Shown here: positions 35,569 through 45,029 of the stretch, piece by piece
Layout of the letters: each line of letters starts with the position of its first letter
Numbering within the stretch: position 1 is the stretch's first letter
DNA from: Bifidobacterium saguinibicoloris
Lineage (GTDB): Bacteria; Actinomycetota; Actinomycetes; Actinomycetales; Bifidobacteriaceae
Length of the DNA stretch: 64,000 nucleotides
NCBI RefSeq assembly: GCF_019331725.1
Contig: NZ_JAHBBF010000004.1
Location: 151,559-215,558, forward strand
Direction: 5' to 3'
Position numbers and translations under genes: made by a program
The notes under the pieces: model-generated
What the model saw: the letters and a program-made list of their open reading frames with translations, nothing else
What the model was told of the DNA's origin: nothing
Databases searched by the model: none

Positions 35569-37608
35569 GTGGCTGTAACGAAACAACGCCGTCGCTATGT
35601 GGGCCTGGACGGCATCAAGGGGTTCGCGCTCATCGCGATCATCATCTACCATTGCGCGCAGTCGGCGATGCCCGGCGGCTTCTACGGCGTCGACGTGTTC
35701 TTCACCGTGTCCGGGTTCCTCATCGCGCTGAGCCTGTTCCGTTCGTTGGAACGCACGGGAGGCCCCGATCTGGCGCGGTACATCCCGCGTCGCGCCGCGC
35801 GCCTCTATCCGGCCCTCATCATGTTGGTGCCCGCGGTGGTCACCCTCGCCTGGATGACCGACCGCGACGCGCTCGTCGGCATCCGCGACCAGGTCGTCAC
35901 CACGCTGCTCGGCTGCTACAACTGGTACGCCATCGTCAACGGCCAGGACTACTTCAACCAGATGAACCCGCAGATCCTGCGTCACCTGTGGTTCGTGGGC
36001 GTGCTCATGCAGTTCTACGTCGTCGTGCCGCTCATCGCCTGGCTCATGTGGCGCATCCGCCGCACCCATCTGTCCGCCGTCATCCCCTTGGGGCTCGCCT
36101 CCGCGAGCGGCTGGGCCATGTGGACGCTCTACGCTTCCAAGGCCGACGCCACCCGCGTCTACTTCGGCGCCGACACGCACGCCGTGGGCCTGCTGCTCGG
36201 CGTCGCGCTCGCATGGTTCGTCGCCGCGCCCCATTCCGGTCCGCGCAGGACGCGTACGACGGGCGTGGACGCCGCCCCCGCCGTCCCGTCTCCCGCGTCC
36301 GCTCCGGTACCGATGCCGGCCATGCGGGATGTGCCGTCGTTCGGCAACGTCCCGGCTCCCGTTCCGCTGCCCGCGACGACCATGCCGCCGTCGGTTTCCC
36401 CCATGTCCCGTCGGATGCTACGAACCGCACACTCGGATGCGGTGGACGCGCGCTCGTCCGATGCGTCGCTGCCGTCCAGGCTGGCCGCCGCCGCGGCCCC
36501 GGTCGTCGCGTTCGTCGCCCTCGTGGCCCTGGGCTTCATGGCGGCGCTCGGACGTCAGGACGCCACCGCGTTCCACGGGGGCATCATCCTCGCCAGCGTG
36601 CTGTCCGTGGCGCTCATCGCCGGCACCATCGCCCCCGGCTCGTGGATGCGCGACCTCATGGTGTTCAAGCCGCTCGCCGCGCTCGGCAAATACTCGTACG
36701 GCGTGTACCTGTGGCATTGGCCGCTGTGGATCCTCGTCACCGCGGAGTTTCCCCGGCTCGTCCCCGGCGCCGACCGCCGATGGATCCTCGTGGCCACGCT
36801 GGCGCTCACCGCGTGCGCCGCAACGCTCTCCTGGCTGCTGGTCGAGAAGCCCGCCGCCCGGCATTCGTCCCTGTTCGTCGTCTTCCCGCACCCCCACCCC
36901 ACGGCCGCGCACGTCCTGCGCGCCGTGGTGGTCGACATCATCCTCATCGCGGTGGTCTCCGGCTGCGTGATCGGCGTGACGAACGCCCCGGAGAAGACCT
37001 CCACGCAGATCCAGCTGGAGGAGCAGGCGCGCGAGCTCGCCCGCATGGAGCGCGAGGCGCGTCTCAACGGCGAGCTGCCGCGCAACGCGGTGCCGCAGCC
37101 CCGCCGGACGCGTCAGATGCCCACCGGCGATCAGATCACCGCCATCGGCGATTCCGTGATGCTCGCCTCCTCCGGCGGCCTGAACTCCGTCTTCCCCGGC
37201 ATCAGCATCGACGCCTCGGTGTCCCGGTCCATCATGGTGGCCCCGGGCATCATGCGCACGGCCATGGACGCCGGGACCATGCGGCAATGGGTGATCATCG
37301 GTCTGGGCACCAACTCGGAGATGACCACCGCGCAGCTGCAGCGGGTCTACGAGCTCATCGGCCCCGACCAGATGCTCGTGCTCGTGAACGCGCACGGCGA
37401 ACGCGCCTGGATCCCCGGCACGAACAAGGTCATGGCCGATTTCGCCGCAGCGCATCCGGACAACGTGCTGCTCGTCGACTGGGACTCCGCGGCCAAGGCG
37501 AACCCCGGCGTGTTCGGTTCGGACGGCATCCATCCGAACAAGGGCAGCGACCTGTACGCGCAGACCATCAAGGCGGCCATCGAGCGCTGGGTGGGAGCCG
37601 CGGACTGA
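35569..37608 (+). CDS. OafA-type membrane O-acyltransferase with SGNH domain
   Basis: 679 residues, GTG start at 35569. The first 420 residues form an acyltransferase-3 membrane domain of about ten helices, with the active-site His in IIIYHCAQ and the FFTVSGFLI and RAARLYPAL motifs. The C-terminal 180 residues are an extracytoplasmic SGNH domain: GDSVMLASSG carries the Ser block and SDGIHPNKGSD the catalytic Asp and His. Proteins with this two-domain layout add acetyl or similar groups to cell-wall or exopolysaccharide sugars; the acceptor is unknown. A Pro-rich, presumably disordered loop (about 225-285) sits between helices. The GTG start lacks a strong ribosome site, so a nearby alternative start is possible. 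Confidence 0.9.
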   Translation: MAVTKQRRRYVGLDGIKGFALIAIIIYHCAQSAMPGGFYGVDVFFTVSGFLIALSLFRSLERTGGPDLARYIPRRAARLYPALIMLVPAVVTLAWMTDRDALVGIRDQVVTTLLGCYNWYAIVNGQDYFNQMNPQILRHLWFVGVLMQFYVVVPLIAWLMWRIRRTHLSAVIPLGLASASGWAMWTLYASKADATRVYFGADTHAVGLLLGVALAWFVAAPHSGPRRTRTTGVDAAPAVPSPASAPVPMPAMRDVPSFGNVPAPVPLPATTMPPSVSPMSRRMLRTAHSDAVDARSSDASLPSRLAAAAAPVVAFVALVALGFMAALGRQDATAFHGGIILASVLSVALIAGTIAPGSWMRDLMVFKPLAALGKYSYGVYLWHWPLWILVTAEFPRLVPGADRRWILVATLALTACAATLSWLLVEKPAARHSSLFVVFPHPHPTAAHVLRAVVVDIILIAVVSGCVIGVTNAPEKTSTQIQLEEQARELARMEREARLNGELPRNAVPQPRRTRQMPTGDQITAIGDSVMLASSGGLNSVFPGISIDASVSRSIMVAPGIMRTAMDAGTMRQWVIIGLGTNSEMTTAQLQRVYELIGPDQMLVLVNAHGERAWIPGTNKVMADFAAAHPDNVLLVDWDSAAKANPGVFGSDGIHPNKGSDLYAQTIKAAIERWVGAAD

Positions 37609-37727
37609 CGTCGCCGTGCGCCTTCTCCCCCTGCGGACGGTCCGCCGACGCCCGGCCCGTCCGCAGGTCGGCGAGACACATTACACTGAAGGCGACAACC
37701 GGACAATCACAACGCATGGGAGATACG

Positions 37728-38747
37728 GTGAGCGCAATCCTCGAAGGAAAGCCAGACAAGAACCTCATTCTCGTCACTGGAAGGATTCATCCGAAACTCG
37801 CGCAGGACGTCGCCGACCAGCTCGGCATCGACGTGCTCGAGACCACCGCATACGATTTCGCCAACGGCGAGATGTACGTGCGCTACACCGAATCGGTGCG
37901 CGGCGCCGACGTGTTCGTGCTGCAGAGCCACTACAAGCCCATCAACAAGGCCATCATGGAGCAGCTCATCATGATCGACGCGCTCAAGCGCGCCTCCGCC
38001 CGCTCCATCACCGCCGTCTGCCCGCTCCTCGGCTACTCCCGCCAGGACAAGAAGCACCGCGGCCGTGAGCCCATCTCCTGCCGTCTCGTCTTCGACCTGC
38101 TCAAGACCGCCGGCGCGGACCGCATCATGTCCGTCGACCTGCACGCCGCCCAGTCCCAGGGCTTCTTCGACGGCCCGGTCGACCATCTCATCGCGATGCC
38201 GGTGCTCGTCGACTACATCCGCGACCGCTTCCAGGGCCATCTGGACAACGTGGCGGTCGTCTCCCCGGACGCCGGCCGCATCCGCGTGGCCGAGCAGTGG
38301 GCGCAGCGCCTCGGCGGCGGCCCGCTCGCGTTCGTGCACAAGACGCGCGACATCACCCGTCCGAACCAGGCGGTCGCCAACCGCGTCGTCGGCGACGTCA
38401 AGGGCAAGGACTGCGTGCTCGTCGACGACCTCATCGACACCGCAGGCACCATCGTCGGCGCCTGCAACGTGCTCAAGGAGGCCGGCGCCAACTCCGTCAC
38501 CGTGGTCGCCACGCACGGCGTGCTCTCCGGTCCCGCCGTCGACCGTCTCAAGGAGTGCGGCGCGCGCGAGGTGGTCCTCACCGACACCGTGCCGATTCCG
38601 GAGGAGAAGCGTTGGGACGGCCTGACCGTCCTGTCGATCGCGCCGCTGCTGGCCAGCGCCATCCGCGCCGTGTTCGAGGACGGCTCCGTGGCCGAGCTGT
38701 TCGAGACGTACCCCGAGCACCATGGGCAGGGTTTCCTTTTCGCCTGA
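37728..38747 (+). CDS. prs: Ribose-phosphate diphosphokinase (PRPP synthetase)
   Basis: 339 residues from GTG 37728, which has GGGAG five bases upstream; an in-frame ATG at 37716 would add four residues but lacks a ribosome site. Typical motifs are FANGEMYVRY, YSRQDKKHRGREPIS (ATP loop), VDLHAAQSQGFF and the PRPP loop VLVDDLIDTAGT. The enzyme makes PRPP for purines, pyrimidines, histidine and tryptophan. A -10-like TACACT (37682-37687) is 46 bases upstream. It follows the acyltransferase gene, apparently as its own transcription unit. Confidence 0.95.
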   Translation: MSAILEGKPDKNLILVTGRIHPKLAQDVADQLGIDVLETTAYDFANGEMYVRYTESVRGADVFVLQSHYKPINKAIMEQLIMIDALKRASARSITAVCPLLGYSRQDKKHRGREPISCRLVFDLLKTAGADRIMSVDLHAAQSQGFFDGPVDHLIAMPVLVDYIRDRFQGHLDNVAVVSPDAGRIRVAEQWAQRLGGGPLAFVHKTRDITRPNQAVANRVVGDVKGKDCVLVDDLIDTAGTIVGACNVLKEAGANSVTVVATHGVLSGPAVDRLKECGAREVVLTDTVPIPEEKRWDGLTVLSIAPLLASAIRAVFEDGSVAELFETYPEHHGQGFLFA

Positions 38748-38788
38748 CCTTATGGTATAAATGAACACTTGGCGGTGGAAGCCGCCGC

Positions 38789-38859
38789 TCCCCCATGGTG
38801 TAATGGCAGCACACGGGCCTTTGGAACCCTTTGTCTTGGTTCGAATCCAGGTGGGGGAA
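38789..38859 (+). tRNA. tRNA-Gln (TTG)
   Basis: Acceptor TCCCCCA/TGGGGGA, D-arm GTGT...GCAC, T-arm CTTGG TTCGAAT CCAGG. The anticodon loop is CTTTGGA (anticodon TTG). Only the three G-C pairs 28-30/40-42 are canonical in the anticodon stem; positions 31/39 (C-A) and 27/43 (C-U) do not pair. No encoded CCA. A TATAAA (38756-38761) upstream may be the -10 box. Confidence 0.9.
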
Positions 38860-38999
38860 CACGCCATTCCGCCCTCGCGCACGGTCCTCCGTCACGGGGG
38901 CGGAACCATTGACGGCCGTCCGGCACATCCCGGCGGCCGTCTATTGTTAGTCGCGTGGAAACGCGAACAACCAACGCCAGTGAAGGGAACGACACACAT

Positions 39000-40391
39000 A
39001 TGGCATCCTCGGCAGTGACAGCCGCAATCATCCTCGCCGCGGGCGAGGGCACCCGCATGCGTTCGAACAAGCCCAAGGTGCTGCACACCTTCGCGGGGCG
39101 CACCTTCCTCAACCGTGTGATGGACTCGGTCAGGGCCCTCGACCCGGACACGCTCGCCGTGGTCGTGCACTTCCAGGCGGAGCGCGTGTCCGAGGCGGCA
39201 CGCAGCTACGACCCGGACGTGACCATCGTCAACCAGGACGACATCCCCGGCACCGGCCGCGCCGTCCAGTGCGCCATGGCGCAGCTGACGCAGCACGGGC
39301 CGATCAGCGGCCCCGTGCTCATCGCCGCCTCGGACATGCCGCTGCTCGACGCGCGCACGCTGCGCAGCCTCATCGACTTCCACAACGCCTCCGGCGACGG
39401 CGCCACGGTGCTCACCACCGTGCTCGACGACCCCACCGGCTACGGCCGCATCATCCGCGACCGCGAGGGCGACGTGCTGCGCATCGTCGAGCAGAAGGAC
39501 GCGAACCGCAGCGAACTGGCCGTGCAGGAGGTGAACACGTCGGTGTACGTGTTCGACGCCGAACTGCTCACCCGCGCCATCGCCGACCTCAAGTCCAATA
39601 ACGCGCAGGGCGAGTTTTACCTCACCGACGCGCTGGAGACCGCCCGCGCCAACGGCAAGGTCGGCGCGTTCACCGCGCCCGACCCCCTGAGCGTCGAGGG
39701 CGTCAACGACCGCGTGCAGCTCGCGGCGCTCGCCAAGGCGCACAACCGCCGCGTGTGCGAGGCGTGGATGCGCGACGGCGTCACGATCCTCGACCCGGAC
39801 ACCACGTGGATCGAGGACGACGTCGAGATCGGACGCGACGCCGTCATCCTGCCCGGCACCTTCCTGCAGGGCCATACCGTCATCGGCGAGAACGCCGTCG
39901 TCGGACCGTACAGCACGCTCATCGACGCGGTCGTCGACGCGGACGCCGTCGTCGAACGCTCCCGCGTGCAGGAGTCCCACATCGGCCGCGCCACCAACAT
40001 CGGCCCGTGGACGTACCTGCGCCCGGGCAACGAGTTCGGCGAGGAGGCGAAGGCCGGCGCGTTCGTCGAAATGAAGAAGGCGCACATCGGCAACGGCACG
40101 AAGGTGCCGCACCTGAGCTACATGGGCGACGCCACGCTCGGCGACCACACGAACATCGGCGGCGGCACCATCACCGCCAACTACGACGGCGTGCACAAGA
40201 ACAAGACGCATATCGGTGCGGGCTGCCACGTCGGCGCCGGCAACCTGTTCGTCGCGCCCGTCGAGGTCGGCGACAACGTGACCACGGGCGCCGGTTCCGT
40301 GGTGCGCCACGCCGTGCCGGACGACACGATGGTCTACTCGGAGAACACGCAGCACAACGTCGAGGGCTGGAAGCCCGCCTGGGAGCGCTGA
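39000..40391 (+). CDS. glmU: Bifunctional N-acetylglucosamine-1-phosphate uridyltransferase / glucosamine-1-phosphate acetyltransferase
   Basis: 463 residues from ATG 39000, with GAAGGGA upstream. N-terminal nucleotidyltransferase: LAAGEGTRMRSNKPK and the DMPLL metal site. C-terminal left-handed beta helix of hexapeptide repeats (for example VILPGTFLQGHTVIGENAVV and GAFVEMKKAHIGNGT). It makes UDP-GlcNAc for peptidoglycan. The frame could extend 15 codons upstream but the ATG at 39000 matches the family start. A 137-bp spacer with a low-complexity CT-rich stretch separates it from rsfS. Confidence 0.97.
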   Translation: MASSAVTAAIILAAGEGTRMRSNKPKVLHTFAGRTFLNRVMDSVRALDPDTLAVVVHFQAERVSEAARSYDPDVTIVNQDDIPGTGRAVQCAMAQLTQHGPISGPVLIAASDMPLLDARTLRSLIDFHNASGDGATVLTTVLDDPTGYGRIIRDREGDVLRIVEQKDANRSELAVQEVNTSVYVFDAELLTRAIADLKSNNAQGEFYLTDALETARANGKVGAFTAPDPLSVEGVNDRVQLAALAKAHNRRVCEAWMRDGVTILDPDTTWIEDDVEIGRDAVILPGTFLQGHTVIGENAVVGPYSTLIDAVVDADAVVERSRVQESHIGRATNIGPWTYLRPGNEFGEEAKAGAFVEMKKAHIGNGTKVPHLSYMGDATLGDHTNIGGGTITANYDGVHKNKTHIGAGCHVGAGNLFVAPVEVGDNVTTGAGSVVRHAVPDDTMVYSENTQHNVEGWKPAWER

Positions 40392-40528
40392 CCGCCGCCC
40401 GGCGTCCTCTCTCCTCTCTCCCCTCCTCCCCCACCTCCGCGACCGTGCGTCCGTCCGGACGGTCCGACGCACGGCCTCCCCACGAGCACCCACGAGACAC
40501 CACAAGACAAGACACCACAAGGAGCCAC

Positions 40529-40912
40529 ATGCCCGCTTTGCAGTCATCCATCGACGACATCCGCATCGCCGCCGAGGCGGCCGACCGCGTCAAGGCCACC
40601 GACATCGTCGCCTTCGACGTGACCGGACCGCTCGGCATCACCGACGTCATGATGATCGCCGGCGCCTCCAACGAGCGCCAGGTGCTCGGCGTCGCCGAGG
40701 AAATCGAGAAGGACCTCTACCTCAAGTGCGGCGGCCGCAAGCCGCGCCAGCGCGAGGGACTGACCGAAGGACAGTGGGTGCTGCTCGACTACGGCGACTA
40801 CGTGATCCACGTCATGCAGGAGGAGTCGCGCGAATTCTACGGTCTGGAGCGTCTGTGGCGCGACTGCCCGCAGATCGAGCTTGGCCTCGAGCATCCGGAA
40901 AGCGTGCGATGA
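40529..40912 (+). CDS. rsfS: Ribosome silencing factor
   Basis: 127 residues of the Iojap/YbeB family. The conserved VKATDIVAFDVT, WVLLDYGDYVIHVMQEESREFY and LERLW motifs are present. RsfS binds ribosomal protein L14 and blocks subunit joining when nutrients are limiting. ATG 40529 follows AAGGAG. The stop overlaps the following ATG, so it is coupled to the histidine phosphatase gene, a typical arrangement in Actinobacteria. Confidence 0.95.
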   Translation: MPALQSSIDDIRIAAEAADRVKATDIVAFDVTGPLGITDVMMIAGASNERQVLGVAEEIEKDLYLKCGGRKPRQREGLTEGQWVLLDYGDYVIHVMQEESREFYGLERLWRDCPQIELGLEHPESVR

Positions 40913-41619
40913 TGCGCCACGTCCGTTCCATCTTCCTGATCCGCCACGGCCGCACCTCGTACAACGCCGCGCACCGTCTGCAGGGACAGGTCGACATCCC
41001 GCTCGACGCCGTGGGCGAATGGCAGGTCCGCCGGACCGCGGAGGCCCTCAAATCGCTGTACGTGGACCAGCGTCCCAGCGTGACGGACCGTCTCATCGTC
41101 TGCTCCGACCTCTCCCGCGCGCACGCCACCGCGCAGGCGTTCGCCGACGTGCTCGGCGGTGCGGCCGCCGGAGTCGAGGTGCATGACGACGCCCGCGTGC
41201 GCGAGCGCAGCTTCGGCGATTGGGACGGGCATGCAGTCTCCGAGCTCGCCGAACGCTACCCGGAGGACTTCCGCTCGTGGATGGACCATACGGGCGGCGA
41301 GCTCAAGTACGGCGCCGAACCGAAGGAGCATGTGGGCGAGCGCGGCGTGGAGGCGCTGCTCGACTGGTCCACGCGCGCCGGCGACGACACCGACCTGTAC
41401 ATGTTCTCGCACGGCGCGTGGATCTCGCAGACCGTGCAGACGCTGCTCGGCCTGTCCGGCGTGGATCCGACGTTCGCGTCCGTCGTCTCGATGCGCAACG
41501 CGCACTGGGTGCGCCTGTCCCCCATGGACCTGTCCGACGACGAGGTGCGCTGGCGGCTTGTGGACTACAACCACGGACCGGCCGAGGCGGACACCCCGGA
41601 ATGGGAGCGCGAGCGCTGA
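40909..41619 (+). CDS. Histidine phosphatase family protein (phosphoglycerate-mutase-like)
   Basis: 236 residues from ATG 40909, overlapping the rsfS stop. The RHG motif IFLIRHGRTSYN starts at about residue 7, with the second catalytic His in YMFSHGAW and conserved RERSFGDWDG. Near rsfS, Actinobacteria commonly carry a broad-specificity phosphatase of this family (GpgP/PhoE-like). The substrate cannot be fixed. A terminator follows at 41656-41684. Confidence 0.9.
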   Translation: MMRHVRSIFLIRHGRTSYNAAHRLQGQVDIPLDAVGEWQVRRTAEALKSLYVDQRPSVTDRLIVCSDLSRAHATAQAFADVLGGAAAGVEVHDDARVRERSFGDWDGHAVSELAERYPEDFRSWMDHTGGELKYGAEPKEHVGERGVEALLDWSTRAGDDTDLYMFSHGAWISQTVQTLLGLSGVDPTFASVVSMRNAHWVRLSPMDLSDDEVRWRLVDYNHGPAEADTPEWERER

Positions 41620-41655
41620 TCCGGCGACACGCGCGCCCGCCATCACCCCATGCAT

Positions 41656-41688
41656 AACGCCCGTCGGGATCCCCGGCGGGCGTTTTGC
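41656..41688 (+). terminator. Terminator after the rsfS operon
   Basis: AACGCCCGTCGGG pairs with CCCGGCGGGCGTT (one G-U) over 13 bp with a tight loop, then TTTTGC. Confidence 0.85.
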
Positions 41689-41770
41689 ATGGTTTGCCTG
41701 TTTTTGCACGCCTGGGCCCCTTCACGGGAAAGAACCGGCAACAATTCACGGCGGCGCCGCCGAACGTCGT

Positions 41771-41776
41771 TAGAAT
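41771..41776 (+). promoter_or_regulatory. -10 box of pta
   Basis: TAGAAT at 41771-41776, about 49 bases before the pta GTG. The -35 position is not well matched. Confidence 0.5.
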
Positions 41777-41824
41777 GAGTGATGGTCCCACTTTCAGTGT
41801 TGCTATCAAAGGAGACAAGACATC

Positions 41825-43495
41825 GTGACCGTCACCCGTGTATACATCGCCAGCCCGGAGGGCGCCAACGGACGCAACGTCGTCGCCTACGGCGTCCTCA
41901 ACGCGCTGACCTCCAAGTACAAGACGATGGTGTTCCGTCCCGCCGTGTCCAACCACGACGACTTCACCCCGATCCTGCTTTCCGCCTCGAACGCCGGTCT
42001 CGGCGTGGCGCTGTCCACCGGCCTCGACGTGCACACGGTCCGCGCGGACAAGGACACGGCCCGTGGCGACATCGTCGGCCGGTTCAACGACGCGCTCGAC
42101 GTCTCCCGCGCCGAGGCCGCGCTCATCGTCGGCACGGACAAGTCGCACGTCAACGACCCGACCTCCTACGAGTTCAACGCGAACGTCGCCGCCGACCTGC
42201 AGGCCGGCGTGTTCCTGGCCGTGTGCACCATCGACCGTTGGCCGCATGAGCTGGACGAGACCGTGAAGCTGTCCATCGAGGGCGTCGAGGCCGCCGGCAA
42301 CAAGGTGCTGGGCATCTTCGTGACGGGCTGCGAGCCCCGCCACGCCGTCTCCGTCAAGGAGACGCTCGCCAAGTACGGCCTGCCGGTCTGGACGATCCCG
42401 CAGGTCCCGTTCACCGACGAGACCACCAAGGACCTCGCCCTGGAGACGTTCCGCCGCAACGCGCCCACCGAGCAGGTGCTCGCCGCGCTCGACGCGGACA
42501 TCGAGCCGCCGGTCACCCCGTACGCGTTCCAGTACGGCCTGCTCGGCAAGGCGAAGGGCAACAAGAAAACCATCGTCCTGCCGGAGGGCGAAGAGGACCG
42601 CATCATCAAGGCGGCCGACTTCCTGCTCGAACGTGAGATCGTCAACCTCATCATCGTGGGCGACAGGGAGGCGATTCTCGCTCGCGGCCGCGAACTGGGG
42701 CTCAAGTACCTCGAGCGTGCCCGCTTCCAGGCCAAGGACGACGAGAACATCCTCAAGCCCATGGTGGCGAAGCTGTGCGAGCTCAGAGCGAAGAAGGGCA
42801 TGACCGAGGAGCAGGCCCGCAAGCAGCTGACCGACGCCAGCTACTTCGGCACGATGCTCGTCGTGCTCGGCTACGCCGACGGTCTCGTCTCCGGCTCCGT
42901 CAACTCCACCGCCAACACGGTGCGCCCCGCCCTGCAGGTCATCAAGACGAAGCCCGGCCAGAAGCTCGTCTCCGGCGCGTTCCTCATGTGCTTCAAGGAT
43001 CATGTGGCCGTATTCGCCGACTGCGCCATCAACCTCAACCCGGACGCCGAGCAGCTTTCCGAGATCGCGCTGCAGTCCGCCGAGACCGCCCGGGCGTTCG
43101 GCATCGAGCCGAAGGTGGGCATGCTCTCCTATTCCACGCTCGGCTCCGGCAAGGGCCCGGACGTGGATGTCGTCGAGGAGGCCACCCGCCTGCTCAAGGA
43201 GAAGGCGCCGGACCTGCCGGTCGTCGGCTCCATCCAGTTCGACGCCGCATGGTCGCCCACCGTGGCCGCCACCAAGGCCAAGGGCGATCCGGTCGCCGGA
43301 CATGTCAACGTGTTCGTGTTCCCGGACCTGTGCGCCGGCAACATCGGCTACAAGGCGGTGCAGCGCTCCTCCGGGGCGCTGGCCATCGGCCCGGTGCTCC
43401 AGGGCCTCAACAAGCCGGTCAACGACCTGTCGCGAGGCGCCCTCGTGCAGGACATCATCAACACGATCGCCCTGACCGCCATCGAGGCGCAGTAG
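41825..43495 (+). CDS. pta: Phosphate acetyltransferase
   Basis: 556 residues, GTG start preceded by AAAGGAGAC. The N-terminal 230 residues form the P-loop-like regulatory domain (VYIASPEGANGRNVVAYGVLNA); the C-terminal 330 are the PTA_PTB catalytic domain, with KTIVLPEGEEDRIIKAA, GLVSGSVNSTANTVRPALQ and the FDAAWSPTVA and AGNIGYKAVQR motifs. It interconverts acetyl-CoA and acetyl phosphate. It is shorter than the 714-residue E. coli form, lacking the middle DRTGG domain. Followed by a strong hairpin that separates it from ackA. Confidence 0.97.
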   Translation: MTVTRVYIASPEGANGRNVVAYGVLNALTSKYKTMVFRPAVSNHDDFTPILLSASNAGLGVALSTGLDVHTVRADKDTARGDIVGRFNDALDVSRAEAALIVGTDKSHVNDPTSYEFNANVAADLQAGVFLAVCTIDRWPHELDETVKLSIEGVEAAGNKVLGIFVTGCEPRHAVSVKETLAKYGLPVWTIPQVPFTDETTKDLALETFRRNAPTEQVLAALDADIEPPVTPYAFQYGLLGKAKGNKKTIVLPEGEEDRIIKAADFLLEREIVNLIIVGDREAILARGRELGLKYLERARFQAKDDENILKPMVAKLCELRAKKGMTEEQARKQLTDASYFGTMLVVLGYADGLVSGSVNSTANTVRPALQVIKTKPGQKLVSGAFLMCFKDHVAVFADCAINLNPDAEQLSEIALQSAETARAFGIEPKVGMLSYSTLGSGKGPDVDVVEEATRLLKEKAPDLPVVGSIQFDAAWSPTVAATKAKGDPVAGHVNVFVFPDLCAGNIGYKAVQRSSGALAIGPVLQGLNKPVNDLSRGALVQDIINTIALTAIEAQ

Positions 43496-43519
43496 GACCG
43501 GTTCCCGTCGTGCCGTCCC

Positions 43520-43557
43520 GTGCCGTCCCCCGATGCGCCCGCATCGGGGGACGGCAC
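43520..43557 (+). terminator. Terminator between pta and ackA
   Basis: Perfect 17-bp stem (GTGCCGTCCCCCGATGC, complement at 43541-43557) with loop GCCC. It makes pta and ackA separate transcription units. Confidence 0.85.
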
Positions 43558-43561
43558 GTCT

Positions 43562-43589
43562 TTGTAGCAAGCAACGAGTAATCTAATCA
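43562..43589 (+). promoter_or_regulatory. Putative ackA promoter
   Basis: TTGTAG (43562-43567), a 16-bp spacer and TAATCA (43584-43589), directly after the pta terminator and 55 bases before ackA. Confidence 0.5.
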
Positions 43590-43644
43590 CGGTAGCCCGC
43601 CGTCTTGAAGCGGGACAGACGAATCACAATGGAGGATGCCCACA

Positions 43645-44874
43645 ATGGCGAAAACCGTCCTTGTCATCAATTCCGGCTCCAGCTCGATCAAGTACCAGCT
43701 GGTCGACCTCGAAACCGGCGAAGGCCTGGCTTCCGGCCTCGTCGAGAAGATCGGCGAGCCGATCGACGGCCACTACAAGCACGAGTACAACGGTGAGAAG
43801 CACGAGCTCGAGGAGCCGATCCACGATCACGAGCAGGGTCTGAAGCGCGTCCTCGGCTTCTTCGAGGAGTACGGCCCGAAGCTGTCCGACGCGGGCATCG
43901 TGGCCGTGGGCCACCGCGTGGTCCAGGGAGGCTCCCTCTTCCCGAAGCCGGCCCTCGTCACCGACAAGACCATCAACCAGGTCAAGGACCTGGCCGTCCT
44001 CGCCCCGCTGCACAACGGCCCGGAGGCCAAGGGCGCCGAGGTCATGCGCTCCCTGCTGCCGGACGTGCCGCAGATCTTCGTGTTCGACTCCTCCTTCTTC
44101 TTCCAGCTGCCGAAGGCCGCCAGCACGTACGCGCTGAACAAGGAGATCGCCGACCAGTACCACATCCGCCGCTACGGCGCCCACGGCACCTCCCACGAGT
44201 TCATCTCCTCCGTGGTGCCCGAGGTCGTCGGCAAGCCGGCCGAAGGCCTCAAGCAGATCGTCCTGCACATCGGCAACGGCGCCTCCGCCTCCGCCGAGAT
44301 CTCCGGCAAGCCGGTCGAGACCTCCATGGGCCTCACCCCGCTCGAGGGCCTCGTCATGGGCGGCCGCACCGGCGACATCGACCCGGCCGTCGTCTTCCAC
44401 CTCATCCGCAACGCCCACATGAACGTCGACGAGCTCGACGCCCTGTTCAACAAGCGTTCCGGCATGATGGGCATGACCGGCTTCGGCGATCTGCGCGAGG
44501 TCCACCGTCTGGTGGCCGAGGGCAACGAGGACGCCAAGCTGGCCCTCGACGTCTACGTGCACCGCATCGTGAGCTACATCGGCAACTACACCTACCAGAT
44601 GGGCGGCTGCGACGTCATCACCTTCACCGCCGGCGTCGGCGAGAACGACGACATCGTGCGCAAGATGGTGTGCGACAAGCTCGCCCCGTTCGGCGTGAAG
44701 CTCGACGAGGAGAAGAACGCGAAGCGCTCCAAGGAGCCGCGCGTCATCTCCACCCCGGATTCCTCCGTGGTCATCGCCGTGATCCCGACCAACGAGGAGC
44801 TGGCCATCGCCCGCAAGTCCGCCGCGATCGCGGAGGCCGGCGAGGACACCTACGGCAACACGTTCACCAAGTGA
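43645..44874 (+). CDS. ackA: Acetate kinase
   Basis: 409 residues from ATG 43645, ten bases after GGAGG. ASKHA fold motifs are clear: VLVINSGSSSIKY at the N-terminus, RYGAHGTSHEF, GNGASASAE, GGRTGDIDPA and ITFTAGVGENDD. It moves phosphate from acetyl phosphate to ADP, the main ATP-yielding step of the bifid shunt after Xfp. A point of interest: where most acetate kinases have FDTAFHQ, this one has FDSSFFF, so Phe-152 replaces the conserved active-site His (His-123 in the M. thermophila enzyme). This may be normal for bifidobacteria. Confidence 0.98.
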   Translation: MAKTVLVINSGSSSIKYQLVDLETGEGLASGLVEKIGEPIDGHYKHEYNGEKHELEEPIHDHEQGLKRVLGFFEEYGPKLSDAGIVAVGHRVVQGGSLFPKPALVTDKTINQVKDLAVLAPLHNGPEAKGAEVMRSLLPDVPQIFVFDSSFFFQLPKAASTYALNKEIADQYHIRRYGAHGTSHEFISSVVPEVVGKPAEGLKQIVLHIGNGASASAEISGKPVETSMGLTPLEGLVMGGRTGDIDPAVVFHLIRNAHMNVDELDALFNKRSGMMGMTGFGDLREVHRLVAEGNEDAKLALDVYVHRIVSYIGNYTYQMGGCDVITFTAGVGENDDIVRKMVCDKLAPFGVKLDEEKNAKRSKEPRVISTPDSSVVIAVIPTNEELAIARKSAAIAEAGEDTYGNTFTK

Positions 44875-44921
44875 GTCCGATGGGACCGTCCCGTCGCCGG
44901 ATAGGCGACCGGACATGAACG

Positions 44922-44960
44922 CGAAGGCCGGGCACCGACATCGTCGGTGCCCGGCCTTCG
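44922..44960. terminator. Bidirectional terminator between ackA and aroA
   Basis: Perfect 18-bp stem CGAAGGCCGGGCACCGAC with complement at 44943-44960 and a 3-nt loop, between two convergent genes. Confidence 0.9.
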
Positions 44961-45029
44961 TCATCGTTGCGGGCGCGCCCTCGTCGTCTCGCCGCCGCGG
45001 GCGCTCTCTCGATCGCCGAAGCGACCCGG

